This document shows, piece after piece, positions 1-8,629 of a DNA stretch of 64,000 nt. Location: the NCBI RefSeq assembly GCF_025345565.1, contig NZ_CP054475.1, forward strand, positions 493,501 through 557,500. Direction: 5' to 3'. Every line of letters starts with the position of its first letter. The first letter of the stretch is position 1. The position numbers were made by a program, and so were the translations under genes. Source of the stretch: Thalassolituus hydrocarboniclasticus. GTDB taxonomy: Bacteria > Pseudomonadota > Gammaproteobacteria > Pseudomonadales > Oceanobacteraceae. A model generated the notes under the pieces. It worked only from the letters and a program-made list of their open reading frames with translations. It was not told the DNA's origin and made no database searches.

Positions 1-1
1 C

Positions 2-391
2 GAAGAACTGCAGAAGCTGGGCGTAGAAGTATTCTCTGTGTCTACCGACACTCACTTCTGCCACAAAGCATGGCACGACAGCTCTGAAACCATCGGTAAG
101 ATCAACTACTACATGGTTGGCGACCAGACCGGCACCATTACCAACAACTTCGGTGTAATGCGTGAAGGTCAGGGCCTGGCAGACCGCGCTACTTTCCTGG
201 TTGATCCACAGGGCGTTATCCAGGCGATGGAAATCACTGCTGAAGGTATCGGCCGTGATGCAGACGACCTGATGCGTAAAGTAAAAGCTGCTCAGTACGT
301 TGCTGCTCACCCAGGTGAAGTGTGCCCGGCTAAGTGGAAAGAAGGTGAAGCGACGCTGGCTCCTTCTCTGGATCTTGTCGGCAAAATTTAA
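2..391 (+). CDS. ahpC: Alkyl hydroperoxide reductase peroxidase subunit AhpC, 3' part
   Basis: The gene enters from the left edge, so the N-terminus with the peroxidatic cysteine is outside the window. AhpC is a typical 2-Cys peroxiredoxin that reduces hydrogen peroxide and organic hydroperoxides in the cytoplasm and is recharged by AhpF. The visible 129 residues match the enterobacterial protein almost throughout: a STDTHF stretch, a GLADRATF segment, and the C-terminal GEVCPAKW motif that carries the resolving cysteine. The C-terminus ends in LVGKI as in E. coli. ahpF follows after about 235 bases, the usual gene order. OxyR control is known for the family but its promoter is not in view. 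Confidence 0.97.
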   Translation, partial: EELQKLGVEVFSVSTDTHFCHKAWHDSSETIGKINYYMVGDQTGTITNNFGVMREGQGLADRATFLVDPQGVIQAMEITAEGIGRDADDLMRKVKAAQYVAAHPGEVCPAKWKEGEATLAPSLDLVGKI

Positions 392-394
392 TCG

Positions 395-509
395 AAGCTG
401 GCTGCGTTGACATCGCGTTGTTAAAAGCCGATTCAGAATGCTCACTTAGTCCACTAAGCTCTGCTTCTTCATCGGCTTTTGCCTAGCGCTGTCGGCCTCG
501 CCAACGCTT
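395..509 (+). repeat. Structured intergenic repeat, copy 1
   Basis: It begins AAGCTGGCTGCGTTGA and ends TCGGCCTCGCCAACGCTT, flanking a long imperfect hairpin. The stem halves are AAAAGCCGAT and ATCGGCTTTT, then a conserved core (AGAATGCTCA on one side, TGCTTCTTC on the other) and an inner stem CTTAGT/ACTAAG. A second copy lies downstream of rpsR at 19439-19554. The stem sequences differ between copies but stay complementary, while the core and flanks are conserved. It sits between ahpC and ahpF and may act as a processing or attenuation structure; function is unknown. Confidence 0.7.
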
Positions 510-626
510 CGGGCCGGCATTTGCCAAATGCTGCCGGCTTCGGGACGCGGGCCGACACTGTAATTGCAATACCCGGCTCCGGTTTTCCGGAGCCGTTTTA
601 AAAATCTTCAATCGGACGGTATTTCC

Positions 627-2180
627 ATGCTTGATGCAAATATGAAACAACAATTAGGCACCTACCTGAACAATCTGCGTAATCCGATTGAACTGCAGGT
701 GTCTGTTAATGATTCGCCAAAATCCAAAGAACTGGAAACCCTGGCGCGTGAAATCGCAGAACTGAATAATCAGATTTCCCTGACGATCACTAACGAAAAA
801 ATCGGTGGCCGTTCTCCGGTAATGACCATTGCCAAAGCGGGCAGCGAAGCCCGTGTGGCCTTTGCCGGTGTGCCAATGGGCCACGAGTTTACCTCGCTGG
901 TACTGGCTTTATTACAGGCGGGCAGTCACCCGTCGAAAGAAGATCAGGCGTTGCAGGATCAGGCAAAATCCCTGACGCGCACCCTGAACTTTGAAGTCTA
1001 TGTATCGTTGTCGTGCCACAACTGTCCTGATGTTGTACAGGCAGTGAATTTAATGGCCGCGCTGAATCCGAACGTGACCGCCACCATGATCGACGGCGGC
1101 GTATTTCCGGACGAAGTGAAAGAGCGCAATATTATGGCGGTCCCTTCGCTGTACCTGAATGGTGAAGTGCTGGCCAACGGTAAAATGACGCTGGCGGAAA
1201 TCCTCAATAAAGTGGATGACGACGCCGATGCCAAAGCCGCGGCGGCGCTGGCCGATAAAGATCCGTTTGATGTGCTGGTGGTTGGCGGTGGCCCGGCAGG
1301 TGCTTCAGCTGCAATTTACGCTGCACGTAAAGGCATCCGTACCGGTCTGGTGGCCGAGCGTTTTGGTGGTCAGGTATCCGATACCGTCGGTATCGAGAAC
1401 TTTATTTCCGTGCCTTACACCGAAGGTCCGAAGCTGGTCGCTCATCTGGAAGAACACGTTAAAGAATACGACGTGGATGTGATGAAAACCCAGAAAGCCG
1501 TTGCGGTACGCAAAACCGATTCCGGTTTAACCGAAGTCGAACTGGAAAACGGTGCGGTGCTGGCGGGTAAGTCGGTGATTCTCGCCACCGGTGCACGCTG
1601 GAGAGAAATGAACGTACCCGGCGAGCAGGAATACAAAGCCAAAGGCGTATGTTTCTGCCCACACTGCGATGGCCCGTTATTTAAAGGCAAGCGCGTTGCG
1701 GTGATCGGTGGTGGTAACTCCGGTATCGAAGCTGCCATTGACCTGGCGGGTATTGTCGAGCACGTCACCGTACTGGAATTTTCCGATGTACTGCGTGCTG
1801 ATGCGGTACTGGTGAAAAAAGCCGAAGCCACCGCCAATATCGACATTATTAAAATGGCGATGACCACTGAAGTGATTGGTGACGGTGAGCGGGTAACGGC
1901 GATTAAATACCAGGACCGTAATACCGGTGAGAGCCATGTGATCGAACTGGCGGGTATTTTCGTACAGATTGGTCTGGTGCCGAATACCGAATTCCTGAAA
2001 GGAACGGTCGACCTGACTGAGCGTGGCGAGATTATTATCGACGGTCATGGCCAGACCAATGTACCGGGCGTATTCGCTGCAGGTGACTGCACCAACGTGG
2101 CGTACAAGCAGATTATTATTTCGATGGGCGCAGGTGCAACGGCTGCACTGGGTTCCTTCGATTACTTAATCCGCAACTGA
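627..2180 (+). CDS. ahpF: Alkyl hydroperoxide reductase flavoprotein AhpF
   Basis: NADH:peroxiredoxin oxidoreductase that passes electrons from NADH through FAD and two disulfide centres to AhpC. The 517-residue length fits the family (about 520). The start at 627 gives [10 protein letters not shown], matching the E. coli N-terminus, although the frame stays open upstream to 564. The N-terminal thioredoxin-like domain has the CHNC redox pair at residues 130-133. A GGGPAG dinucleotide-binding loop lies near residue 219, CPHC (344-347) is the flavin-proximal disulfide, and GGGNSG follows as the NADH-binding motif. It is followed by a strong terminator and forms a stress pair with ahpC. Confidence 0.98.
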   Translation: MLDANMKQQLGTYLNNLRNPIELQVSVNDSPKSKELETLAREIAELNNQISLTITNEKIGGRSPVMTIAKAGSEARVAFAGVPMGHEFTSLVLALLQAGSHPSKEDQALQDQAKSLTRTLNFEVYVSLSCHNCPDVVQAVNLMAALNPNVTATMIDGGVFPDEVKERNIMAVPSLYLNGEVLANGKMTLAEILNKVDDDADAKAAAALADKDPFDVLVVGGGPAGASAAIYAARKGIRTGLVAERFGGQVSDTVGIENFISVPYTEGPKLVAHLEEHVKEYDVDVMKTQKAVAVRKTDSGLTEVELENGAVLAGKSVILATGARWREMNVPGEQEYKAKGVCFCPHCDGPLFKGKRVAVIGGGNSGIEAAIDLAGIVEHVTVLEFSDVLRADAVLVKKAEATANIDIIKMAMTTEVIGDGERVTAIKYQDRNTGESHVIELAGIFVQIGLVPNTEFLKGTVDLTERGEIIIDGHGQTNVPGVFAAGDCTNVAYKQIIISMGAGATAALGSFDYLIRN

Positions 2181-2242
2181 GCGACCGCATAATTTAAAAA
2201 TTCAGCACCCTGAATGCTTGTTGGGAACAGACAAGCAGCCCG

Positions 2243-2278
2243 CGGCCCGGTAGCAATGATTGCTGCCGGGCCGTTTTT
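2243..2278 (+). terminator. Rho-independent terminator after ahpF
   Basis: A stem formed by CGGCCCGGTAGCAA and TTGCTGCCGGGCCG with a 3-base loop is followed directly by TTTTTG and further thymines. It closes the ahpCF unit. Confidence 0.9.
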
Positions 2279-2413
2279 GTTTTTAATCACATCAAAGTCG
2301 ACTGCTGTGAAACGGATTTTCGGAGAAGCAGGGTTCAGGAGTGTTTCTTGACTATAAAGCCACTTCAGGCATGCTCAGTCATTCACGGACAGACAGCAGC
2401 GCACGGAGCCACT

Positions 2414-3932
2414 ATGACCACGACAGTCAAAACCCCGGGTGTTTATATCAATGAGATAAACACCTTTCCTGATTCGGTTGTGCCCAGTGCAACCGCTATT
2501 CCTGCGTTTATCGGTTATACGCCTGCGGCACAATTAAGCGGTCAGTCACTGCTGAATAAAGCGGTGCTTGTACAATCTTATGAAGAATTTGTCTCACGCT
2601 TTATGCATCCGGACGCACTCCAGCCGGTACAGTATTACCCACAGGGCGGAGATGATAATTACGAACTTCTGCCCGACCCGGCAACGGTGTATTACCTGTG
2701 TAACAGTATGCGGCTGTTTTTTGAAAACGGGGGTGGCAGTGCTTATGTTGTATCGGTCGGAAATTACGGTAAGCCGAGCGGAAACCCCTTAAGCAACGCG
2801 CAGGCAGCGATTATTAATCCGAATATTCTGCTCGCTGACCTTTTGCGTGGTCTTCAGGTTCTGGCAGAAGAATCGGAGCCGACGCTGTACCTGTGTCCGG
2901 ACGCAACACTGCTGCCGGTGGCAGAAAATGCAACACTGATGCAGGCCATGCTGTTGCAGGCTGAACAGCTGGAGTATCCGTTCTGTCTGTTCGATGTGAT
3001 TGGCGGGCGCAATCCTGACCCGCTGTTATACAGCGAAGATATCCGGAATTTTCGTGAAAGTACGGGCAGTAACGGGCTGAAAAATGCTGCCTGCTATTAT
3101 CCGTTTATCGGCACCACGATGGTGGGAAGTAACGAGCTGAATTACACCAATCTGTTCGGCGGTAATCTGCATCAACTGGCGGCGTTCCTTCATGCCGAGT
3201 CTGATGGTGCATCGGCAGTCAGCCGCATTCTGGCGGATATCGCAGCCTTAGCAGAGCCATCAGCAGCACAGATCCGCCAGCACGATATAGCATTACGGAA
3301 TGCCAGTAAGCGATATAACAGTTTGCAGCAAAGACTGAATACCGAGGTCAATATTTTGCCGGTCAGTGCGGCAATGGCTGGCATTTATGTGCTTAACGAT
3401 AGCAACGAGGGCGTATGGCGTGCACCAGCTAATGTCAGCATCGTTGGCGCTGCTGTATTGCCTATCCGTTTAACGGATGAGCAACAGGCTGACCTGAATG
3501 TTGATGCGGTTTCCGGTAAATCCATTAACGCTATTCGTTTTTTTAATGGTCAGGGAATTCTGGTCTGGGGCGCCCAGCACGCTGGATGGTAACAGTCAGG
3601 ACTGGCGTTATATTCCGGTGCGGCGCACGGCGATTTTTCTTGAGCGTTCAATTCAGGAGGGCATGGAAAATTATATTTTTTCTGCCAACGATGCCAGCAC
3701 CTGGGGCGCTGTAAAAGCTATGATTGAGAGTTTTCTCACCAGTATCTGGAAAGAAGGTGGTCTGCAGGGTGCTTCTTCCAGTGATGCATTTTCGGTTGCG
3801 GTCGGGCTGGGGAGTAGCATGACCAGTGACGATATTCTGAATGGCTGGCTGCGGGTTAGTGTAAAAGTAGCACTGGTTCGTCCTGCGGAATTTATTGTGC
3901 TGAACTTTGAGCAGCAGCAGGCAGATTCCTGA
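2414..3932 (+). pseudogene. Contractile tail sheath protein, frameshifted
   Basis: Two overlapping frames together encode one sheath protein of about 505 residues. The first part (2414-3592) starts with TVKTPGVYINEI and has the AIPAFIGYT motif typical of sheath proteins of contractile injection systems and R-type tailocins. It runs off frame just after GILVWGA. The second frame continues with TLDGNSQDWRYIPVRRTAIF, the conserved sheath C-terminal domain, and ends at 3932. Comparison with the usual GARTLDGNS junction suggests one extra base around 3573-3580. The start at 2414 has GGAG five bases upstream. No tube, baseplate, spike or ATPase gene is beside it, so it is an orphan. It could be a true pseudogene, a sequencing error or a recoding site. 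Confidence 0.85.
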
Positions 3933-3950
3933 TGCTGCCGGAAACGCTGA

Positions 3951-3978
3951 CTGGCCGGTAATTCCGGCCAGTTTTTTT
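3951..3978 (+). terminator. Terminator after the sheath gene
   Basis: CTGGCCGG and CCGGCCAG form the stem around a TAATT-type loop, followed by seven thymines. It lies between the convergent sheath and thioesterase genes and overlaps the end of the latter. Confidence 0.85.
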
Positions 3979-4520
3979 CAGCAGAGCTCTTCCTCGCGCA
4001 GCTGGGAGCTCATTCCGTCGCAACTTTCTGACCAGGCGCTGAGCCAGTCTGGCAGCGGTGGTGATTGCGGATCAAGGTTCATCTCAGCGATAAACTCCTG
4101 CGGGTCGACCAATCCTTTTGCCGAACGGAACAGGCCACGCATCATCACCACACCAATCACGCGTTCTTTGCGTATAAAACGGTGTTCAACAAAGACCCAT
4201 TTATCATCCCAGCCGAGCATACGGCTGTGAATTTCGAAGGCCTCAAACAGCCGCAGCTCACGGCGGAATTTTCCCCAGACATCACCGACAATCGGGAACG
4301 CTTTATGGCGCAGAGCCACTTTGTAGGCGCCGCTGCGTAATACGTAATCCATACGCCCGACATCGGCCATGGTGAAGTAACGGCCATTGGTTACGTGGCG
4401 ATTAAAATCCAGATCCAGTGGCCATACGCGCATTTTCACCACCGTGGTATCGAGGCCGCCGACCGGCTTGCGCCACGGGCGGCGCAGCAACATCAATAAC
4501 AAACGGAACCAGAGATTCAT
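3978..4520 (-). CDS. Thioesterase-like hotdog protein (THEM6/4HBT_2 type)
   Basis: A 180-residue protein with a short hydrophobic, basic N-terminus (LWFRLLLMLLRRP) that could be membrane associated. It is followed by a single hotdog domain. The signature is WPLDLDFNRHVTNGRYFTMADVGRMD, where the D-x-x-x-H-V-x-N-G pattern matches acyl-CoA thioesterases of the THEM6/4HBT_2 group. The expected activity is acyl-CoA or acyl-ACP hydrolysis; the substrate cannot be told. It is convergent with the sheath gene and divergent from the AraC-type gene at 4629, about 108 bases away. Confidence 0.8.
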   Translation of the reverse strand: MNLWFRLLLMLLRRPWRKPVGGLDTTVVKMRVWPLDLDFNRHVTNGRYFTMADVGRMDYVLRSGAYKVALRHKAFPIVGDVWGKFRRELRLFEAFEIHSRMLGWDDKWVFVEHRFIRKERVIGVVMMRGLFRSAKGLVDPQEFIAEMNLDPQSPPLPDWLSAWSESCDGMSSQLREEELC

Positions 4521-4628
4521 CTTTATTTTCCTGACTGCTTAAACAGGCGGGCAGTCTAAGGCTTGCGGTTCCGGCGTTGTATATGCATAAATGACTTGTT
4601 CCATGCGATATCTGCAAGCGAGGGCATT

Positions 4629-5609
4629 ATGCACGTTACTTTGTTGCTGGCTGACCAGTGTTCTGCGGCCAGTGCGACCATGGCGCAGGAGATTTTTTAC
4701 GCCGCCAATCTGTTTGCCGCTCAGGAGAAGCCGCTGTTTGAGCTGCGTACGGTGTCGCTGGACGGTTTGCCGGTAGCAGCGTCAGCCGGTCAGCAGCTGA
4801 GCGTGGACGGTGGGATAACTGATATTCGTCAGACCGATCTGATTGTGATTCCGGGGTTTCTCTTCAGTCTGCAGCAGGCAATGCCGGAATTTGGCCGCTA
4901 CCGGGCCTGGCTGAGGGAGCGTTACCGTCAGGGGGCGACGATTGCCACCATGTGTAATGCAACGTTTTTACTGGCCGAAAGCGGTCTTGCCGACGGTATG
5001 CGGGTGACGACTCACTGGGCTTTCGCCGGGCTGTTCCGGCGCAGCTTTCCGCAGGTCAGGCTGGATGAGCAGCAAATGCTGTGCGAAGACGGCCAGCTGA
5101 TCAGCAGTGGCGGAGCGACGGCGGTGCTGGATCTGCTGCTGCACCTTATACGCCGTTTTGCTTCATTAGAGCTGGCACAAACCTGCAGCCGCTATCTATT
5201 AATCGACAATGTCCGCAGCGCGCAAAGCCCCTATGCCTTATGGGCGGCGCCGAAAAATCACAGCGATCAGGAGATTCTGAAAGTACAGAACTGGCTGGAT
5301 GAACACTTTGCCGGAGCGCTGGTCATCGATGAGCTGGCCAGTCGTTTCGGCTTTGGTGTGCGTAACTTTAAGCGGCGTTTTAAAGAGGCGACGGGGCAGG
5401 CGCCGCTGGCTTATCTGCAGGCGCTGCGCATAGAAAAAGCCAAGCAGCTGATTGAATCGACCCGCATGACCATTGACAGCATCACGCTGGCGGTTGGGTA
5501 TGAAGACAGCAACTCATTCCGCCGTCTTTTCCGCCAGCGGGTAGGGTTATCACCGGCGGCTTATCGTAAACAGTTTCAGCCAAAGGTCAGAGCGCAGCCG
5601 TCTGATTAA
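4629..5609 (+). CDS. GlxA-family AraC-type transcriptional regulator
   Basis: 326 residues with two domains. Residues 1-180 form a DJ-1/PfpI-like domain with the nucleophile-elbow-like segment ATMCNATFLLAESGL and a following THW. Residues about 225-320 form an AraC DNA-binding domain with two helix-turn-helix units, including GFGVRNFKRRFKEATG and GYEDSNSFRRLFRQRVGLSPAAYR. The start at 4629 has GAGGG upstream; the frame is open further back to 4563. Relatives control amino-acid-derivative, quaternary-amine or aldehyde-response genes, but nothing nearby shows its target. It is divergent from the thioesterase, which could be regulated by it. Confidence 0.88.
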   Translation: MHVTLLLADQCSAASATMAQEIFYAANLFAAQEKPLFELRTVSLDGLPVAASAGQQLSVDGGITDIRQTDLIVIPGFLFSLQQAMPEFGRYRAWLRERYRQGATIATMCNATFLLAESGLADGMRVTTHWAFAGLFRRSFPQVRLDEQQMLCEDGQLISSGGATAVLDLLLHLIRRFASLELAQTCSRYLLIDNVRSAQSPYALWAAPKNHSDQEILKVQNWLDEHFAGALVIDELASRFGFGVRNFKRRFKEATGQAPLAYLQALRIEKAKQLIESTRMTIDSITLAVGYEDSNSFRRLFRQRVGLSPAAYRKQFQPKVRAQPSD

Positions 5610-5627
5610 CAACTAACGTATTGCATT

Positions 5628-5648
5628 ATGATATACAATGTATATCAT
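5628..5648. promoter_or_regulatory. Perfect 21-bp palindrome, probable operator
   Basis: Arms ATGATATACA and TGTATATCAT surround one central base. It overlaps the first possible start codon (5638) of the next gene, so either that start is wrong or the site blocks translation or transcription initiation. The spacing and position suit autoregulation by the adjacent ribbon-helix-helix-like protein (inference). Confidence 0.6.
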
Positions 5649-5682
5649 TAAGTTCTCTTCATCTTATTGGGTTTCAGGCGTC

Positions 5683-5892
5683 GTGGATAAGGCAAAGGCT
5701 TCAGCCAAAACTGGCCGCAGTAAAAAGGCCAAAGCTGTAAAGAATGATGCGCAGCTGCTTATCCGTATTAATGGCGAAGAGCGGGAGCAGTTTCTTGCTC
5801 TGTGTGAAGAGCTGGACACCAGTGCAGCCCGTGAAATCCGGCGATTTATCCGCGGTTTTATCCGGAAGAATCAGCAGACTGAAGAGTCATAG
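5683..5892 (+). CDS. Small ribbon-helix-helix-like protein
   Basis: I do not recognise a named family. From the GTG at 5683 it is 69 residues; an ATG at 5638 would give 84 but lies inside a perfect palindrome. The N-terminus is basic and low complexity (DKAKASAKTGRSKKAKAVK). The core reads LLIRINGEEREQFLALCEEL followed by an Arg-rich helix (REIRRFIRGFI). A strand followed by two helices is the ribbon-helix-helix pattern seen in CopG/ParD-like repressors. No toxin partner is visible: the next gene encodes only a 41-residue lysine-rich peptide. Probably a DNA-binding autoregulator, with moderate certainty. Confidence 0.6.
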   Translation: MDKAKASAKTGRSKKAKAVKNDAQLLIRINGEEREQFLALCEELDTSAAREIRRFIRGFIRKNQQTEES

Positions 5893-5930
5893 TGCTTAAC
5901 GCACCCATCGGAATAAAGAAGGAATTTGTT

Positions 5931-6056
5931 ATGTCTAAGAAAGTATCCAAGAAAGTCGTCAGCCTGAAAAAAGAGATCAAAGCGCGTAAGGCCAAGATCT
6001 CCAAGCAGGAAAGCAAACTGAAAGTGCTGAAGAAAAAGCTGAAAAAAGCCGCTTAA
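5931..6056 (+). CDS. 41-residue lysine-rich coiled-coil miniprotein
   Basis: A short frame from ATG 5931 with an AAGGA ribosome site eight bases upstream, closed by a strong terminator. The product begins MSKKVSKKVVSLKKEI and is about 40 percent lysine or arginine, with leucine, isoleucine and valine spaced as in a basic coiled coil. Such peptides can bind nucleic acid or a partner protein; none is known here. It lies 38 bases after the ribbon-helix-helix-like gene and is probably in the same transcript. The ribosome site and the terminator argue that it is real. Confidence 0.65.
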   Translation: MSKKVSKKVVSLKKEIKARKAKISKQESKLKVLKKKLKKAA

Positions 6057-6070
6057 TCGCCGGCTGATAT

Positions 6071-6102
6071 AAAAAACGACACCCGCGGGTGTCGTTTTTT
6101 TT
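6071..6102. terminator. Bidirectional terminator
   Basis: AAAAAACGACACCCG and CGGGTGTCGTTTTTT form an uninterrupted stem with A and T tracts on both sides. It serves the miniprotein gene and the convergent LysR gene. Confidence 0.9.
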
Positions 6103-6104
6103 GC

Positions 6105-7061
6105 TCAGGATTTCAGTTGCGGATTGCGCAAAAATGTCTGCTCAAACTGTTTAATATTCTGCTGAATATAATCAATAAAAGCCTTCATCGCCGGGGTCGG
6201 ATGTTTGGCCTGCGGATACACCACACACCAGCTGCGGCGCAGTGGAAAACCACTGATATTCAGTACCTGTAATGTCCCTAATTCCAGCTCCGGCAGGATA
6301 CTGAGTTTAGGCAGTACGGCTACGCCAAGGCCGGCAATCACTGCGTGTTTTACCGCATCGTTCGAGCCGATTTCCATGCTGGGTTTCAGTCGCAGACGCT
6401 GCTCCTGACAATGAACTTCCAGTGCCAGGCGGCTGCCGGAACCGGCCTCGCGCATCAGCAGGTTGCTGTCGAGAAACTCCTGCGGGCTGACCGCTTGCTG
6501 TTGCAGTAACGGATGTCCGGCCGGCACCACCGGCACCAGTTCATTATTGAGAAACGGCAGCGAGGCCAGCGGCTTCTCACTGGGTACCATGCCCATAATC
6601 ACCAGGTCGTCACGGTTATCGTTCAGGCGCTGAATCGCTGCAGCGCGGTTCACCACGCTGACGCTGACATTGATCTGCGGATACAGATTAAGAAAGGCGC
6701 GTAACAGATACGGCACCACATATTGCGCGGTATTCACCGCCACCAGTTTCAGCTCGCCAGCCACTTTACCATCCAGCTCGGCCAGATCGGTCTGCAGCCG
6801 GCGCAGTTCGCCAAAAATGCCGAGTACGCTCTGAGCCAGCTTCTCCCCGGCCGCTGTTACAAATAAACGACGGCCGACATATTCAAATAAGGGCATTTCC
6901 AGCGCCTGCTCCAGCTGGCGCATCTGGCTGCTGACCGCCGGCTGGGTCAGCCCGAGCAGCTCGCCCGCCTTACTGTAACTTTCCAGTTCATATACTGCGT
7001 GGAATACCTGCAACTGGCGAAAAGTCAGGCGGCTGGCTAATTTGTGTACGCTAAGCGGCAT
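6105..7061 (-). CDS. pycR: LysR-type regulator of pyruvate carboxylase (PycR-like)
   Basis: 318 residues from the ATG at 7061. The N-terminal winged helix-turn-helix begins LTFRQLQVFHAVYE and includes SYSKAGELLGLTQPAVSSQMRQLE. The rest is a LysR effector-binding domain. It is divergent from pycA across 136 bases, the same arrangement as Pseudomonas pycR-pycA-pycB, where PycR affects the carboxylase genes. The frame is open further upstream to 7124, but only the 7061 start matches the family. A T-N11-A dyad at 7087-7104 is a likely binding site. Confidence 0.85.
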   Translation of the reverse strand: MPLSVHKLASRLTFRQLQVFHAVYELESYSKAGELLGLTQPAVSSQMRQLEQALEMPLFEYVGRRLFVTAAGEKLAQSVLGIFGELRRLQTDLAELDGKVAGELKLVAVNTAQYVVPYLLRAFLNLYPQINVSVSVVNRAAAIQRLNDNRDDLVIMGMVPSEKPLASLPFLNNELVPVVPAGHPLLQQQAVSPQEFLDSNLLMREAGSGSRLALEVHCQEQRLRLKPSMEIGSNDAVKHAVIAGLGVAVLPKLSILPELELGTLQVLNISGFPLRRSWCVVYPQAKHPTPAMKAFIDYIQQNIKQFEQTFLRNPQLKS

Positions 7062-7086
7062 GTTATGTTGCTCATTGGTCTTTATA

Positions 7087-7104
7087 TATAAGTAATACCT
7101 TATA
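7087..7104. promoter_or_regulatory. LysR-type T-N11-A dyad
   Basis: TATAAG and CTTATA are separated by six bases in the divergent region between the LysR gene and pycA. The geometry fits a LysR-family box; no binding data. Confidence 0.5.
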
Positions 7105-7197
7105 GGTTGGGTAAAAAATATCAATTTTTGCTTTGGTCTGGTGTTGTCTAAGCTGATCTGACCCTTTCACTCAGGGACTACGAACGAGGAGTTCCCC

Positions 7198-8613
7198 ATG
7201 CTGAAGAAAGTTCTTATTGCTAACCGCGGCGAGATTGCCGTCCGTATCGTGCGCGCCTGCGCCGAGATGGGCATCCGCTCGGTGGCTATCTATACCGAAC
7301 CGGACCGCTATGCGCTGCATGTTAAGCGTGCGGACGAAGCTTATATGCTGGGTGAAGATCCGCTGGCTGGTTATCTCGATCCGCTGCGCATTGTGAATCT
7401 GGCATTGGAAACCGGCTGCGATGCCATTCATCCGGGCTACGGCTTTTTGTCAGAGAACGCTGAGTTTGCCCGCCTGTGTGAACAGAAAGGGGTAACCTTT
7501 ATCGGGCCGAAGTCGGATGTTATCCACAAAATGGGTGATAAAACCCAGGCCCGTGATTCCATGCGCGCTGCTGGCGTACCTATTACTCCGGGTTCCGACG
7601 GTAATCTGGCCGATCTGGATGAAGCGCTGAAACTGGCCGCCGAGATTGGTTATCCGGTGATGCTGAAAGCCACTTCCGGTGGTGGTGGTCGCGGTATCCG
7701 CCGTTGCGATTCTGCCGACGAATTAAAATCCCAGTACCCGCGGGTTATTTCCGAAGCCACCAAAGCCTTCGGTTCGGCCGATGTGTTTATGGAAAAGTGC
7801 ATCGTTAACCCGCGTCATATCGAAGTGCAGATTCTGGCCGACAGCCACGGCAATGTGGTGCATCTGTACGAGCGCGATTGCTCTATTCAGCGCCGTAACC
7901 AGAAGCTGATTGAAATTGCGCCAAGCCCGCAATTAACACCGGAGCAGCGCCAGTATATTGGTGGGCTGGCGGTGAAAGCGGCCGCCGCCGTTGGTTATGA
8001 AAATGCCGGTACGGTCGAATTCCTGCTGACCGGCAACGAAGTGTACTTCATGGAAATGAATACCCGCGTACAGGTTGAGCACACCATTACCGAGCAGATC
8101 ACCGGGGTGGATATTGTGCGTGAGCAGCTGCGCATTGCCGCTGGCCTGCCGCTCAGTTATCGCCAGCAAGATATTGCCTATCGTGGTTTTGCCCTGCAGT
8201 TCCGTATTAATGCCGAAGACCCGAAAAACGATTTTCTGCCAAGCTTTGGCCGTATTTCTCACTATTACGCACCGGGTGGTCCGGGTGTACGGGTCGATAC
8301 CGCCATTTATACCGGCTATGAAATTCCGCCGTATTACGACTCCATGTGTTTAAAACTGGTGGTCTGGGCGCTGACCTGGGAAGAAGTGATTGCCCGTGGA
8401 CAGCGCGCGCTGGATGACATGCGTCTGCACGGTATTAAAACCACCGCGCACTATTACCAGCAGATTCTCAGCAATGCCGATTTTAAACGGGCGGAATTCG
8501 ACACCAGCTTTGTGCCGACCCATCCGGAATTATTGAATTATTCAGAAAAACGTCACCCCAGCGAAGTTGCGCTGGCCATTGCCGCAGCCATTGCCGCACA
8601 CGCCGGCTGGTAA
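7198..8613 (+). CDS. pycA: Pyruvate carboxylase subunit A (biotin carboxylase)
   Basis: 471 residues of the AccC type. It uses ATP and bicarbonate to carboxylate the biotin carried by subunit B. Visible features are the N-terminal KVLIANRGEIAVRI, the glycine-rich ATP-grasp loop SGGGGRGIRR near residue 160, CSIQRRNQK, and the MNTRVQVEHTITE motif with catalytic residues. GAGGAG lies nine bases before the ATG. The partner carboxyltransferase follows after 16 bases. This context and the LysR neighbour favour anaplerotic pyruvate carboxylase over acetyl-CoA carboxylase AccC. Confidence 0.93.
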   Translation: MLKKVLIANRGEIAVRIVRACAEMGIRSVAIYTEPDRYALHVKRADEAYMLGEDPLAGYLDPLRIVNLALETGCDAIHPGYGFLSENAEFARLCEQKGVTFIGPKSDVIHKMGDKTQARDSMRAAGVPITPGSDGNLADLDEALKLAAEIGYPVMLKATSGGGGRGIRRCDSADELKSQYPRVISEATKAFGSADVFMEKCIVNPRHIEVQILADSHGNVVHLYERDCSIQRRNQKLIEIAPSPQLTPEQRQYIGGLAVKAAAAVGYENAGTVEFLLTGNEVYFMEMNTRVQVEHTITEQITGVDIVREQLRIAAGLPLSYRQQDIAYRGFALQFRINAEDPKNDFLPSFGRISHYYAPGGPGVRVDTAIYTGYEIPPYYDSMCLKLVVWALTWEEVIARGQRALDDMRLHGIKTTAHYYQQILSNADFKRAEFDTSFVPTHPELLNYSEKRHPSEVALAIAAAIAAHAGW

Positions 8614-8629
8614 TCCGCAGGAGGAATGA

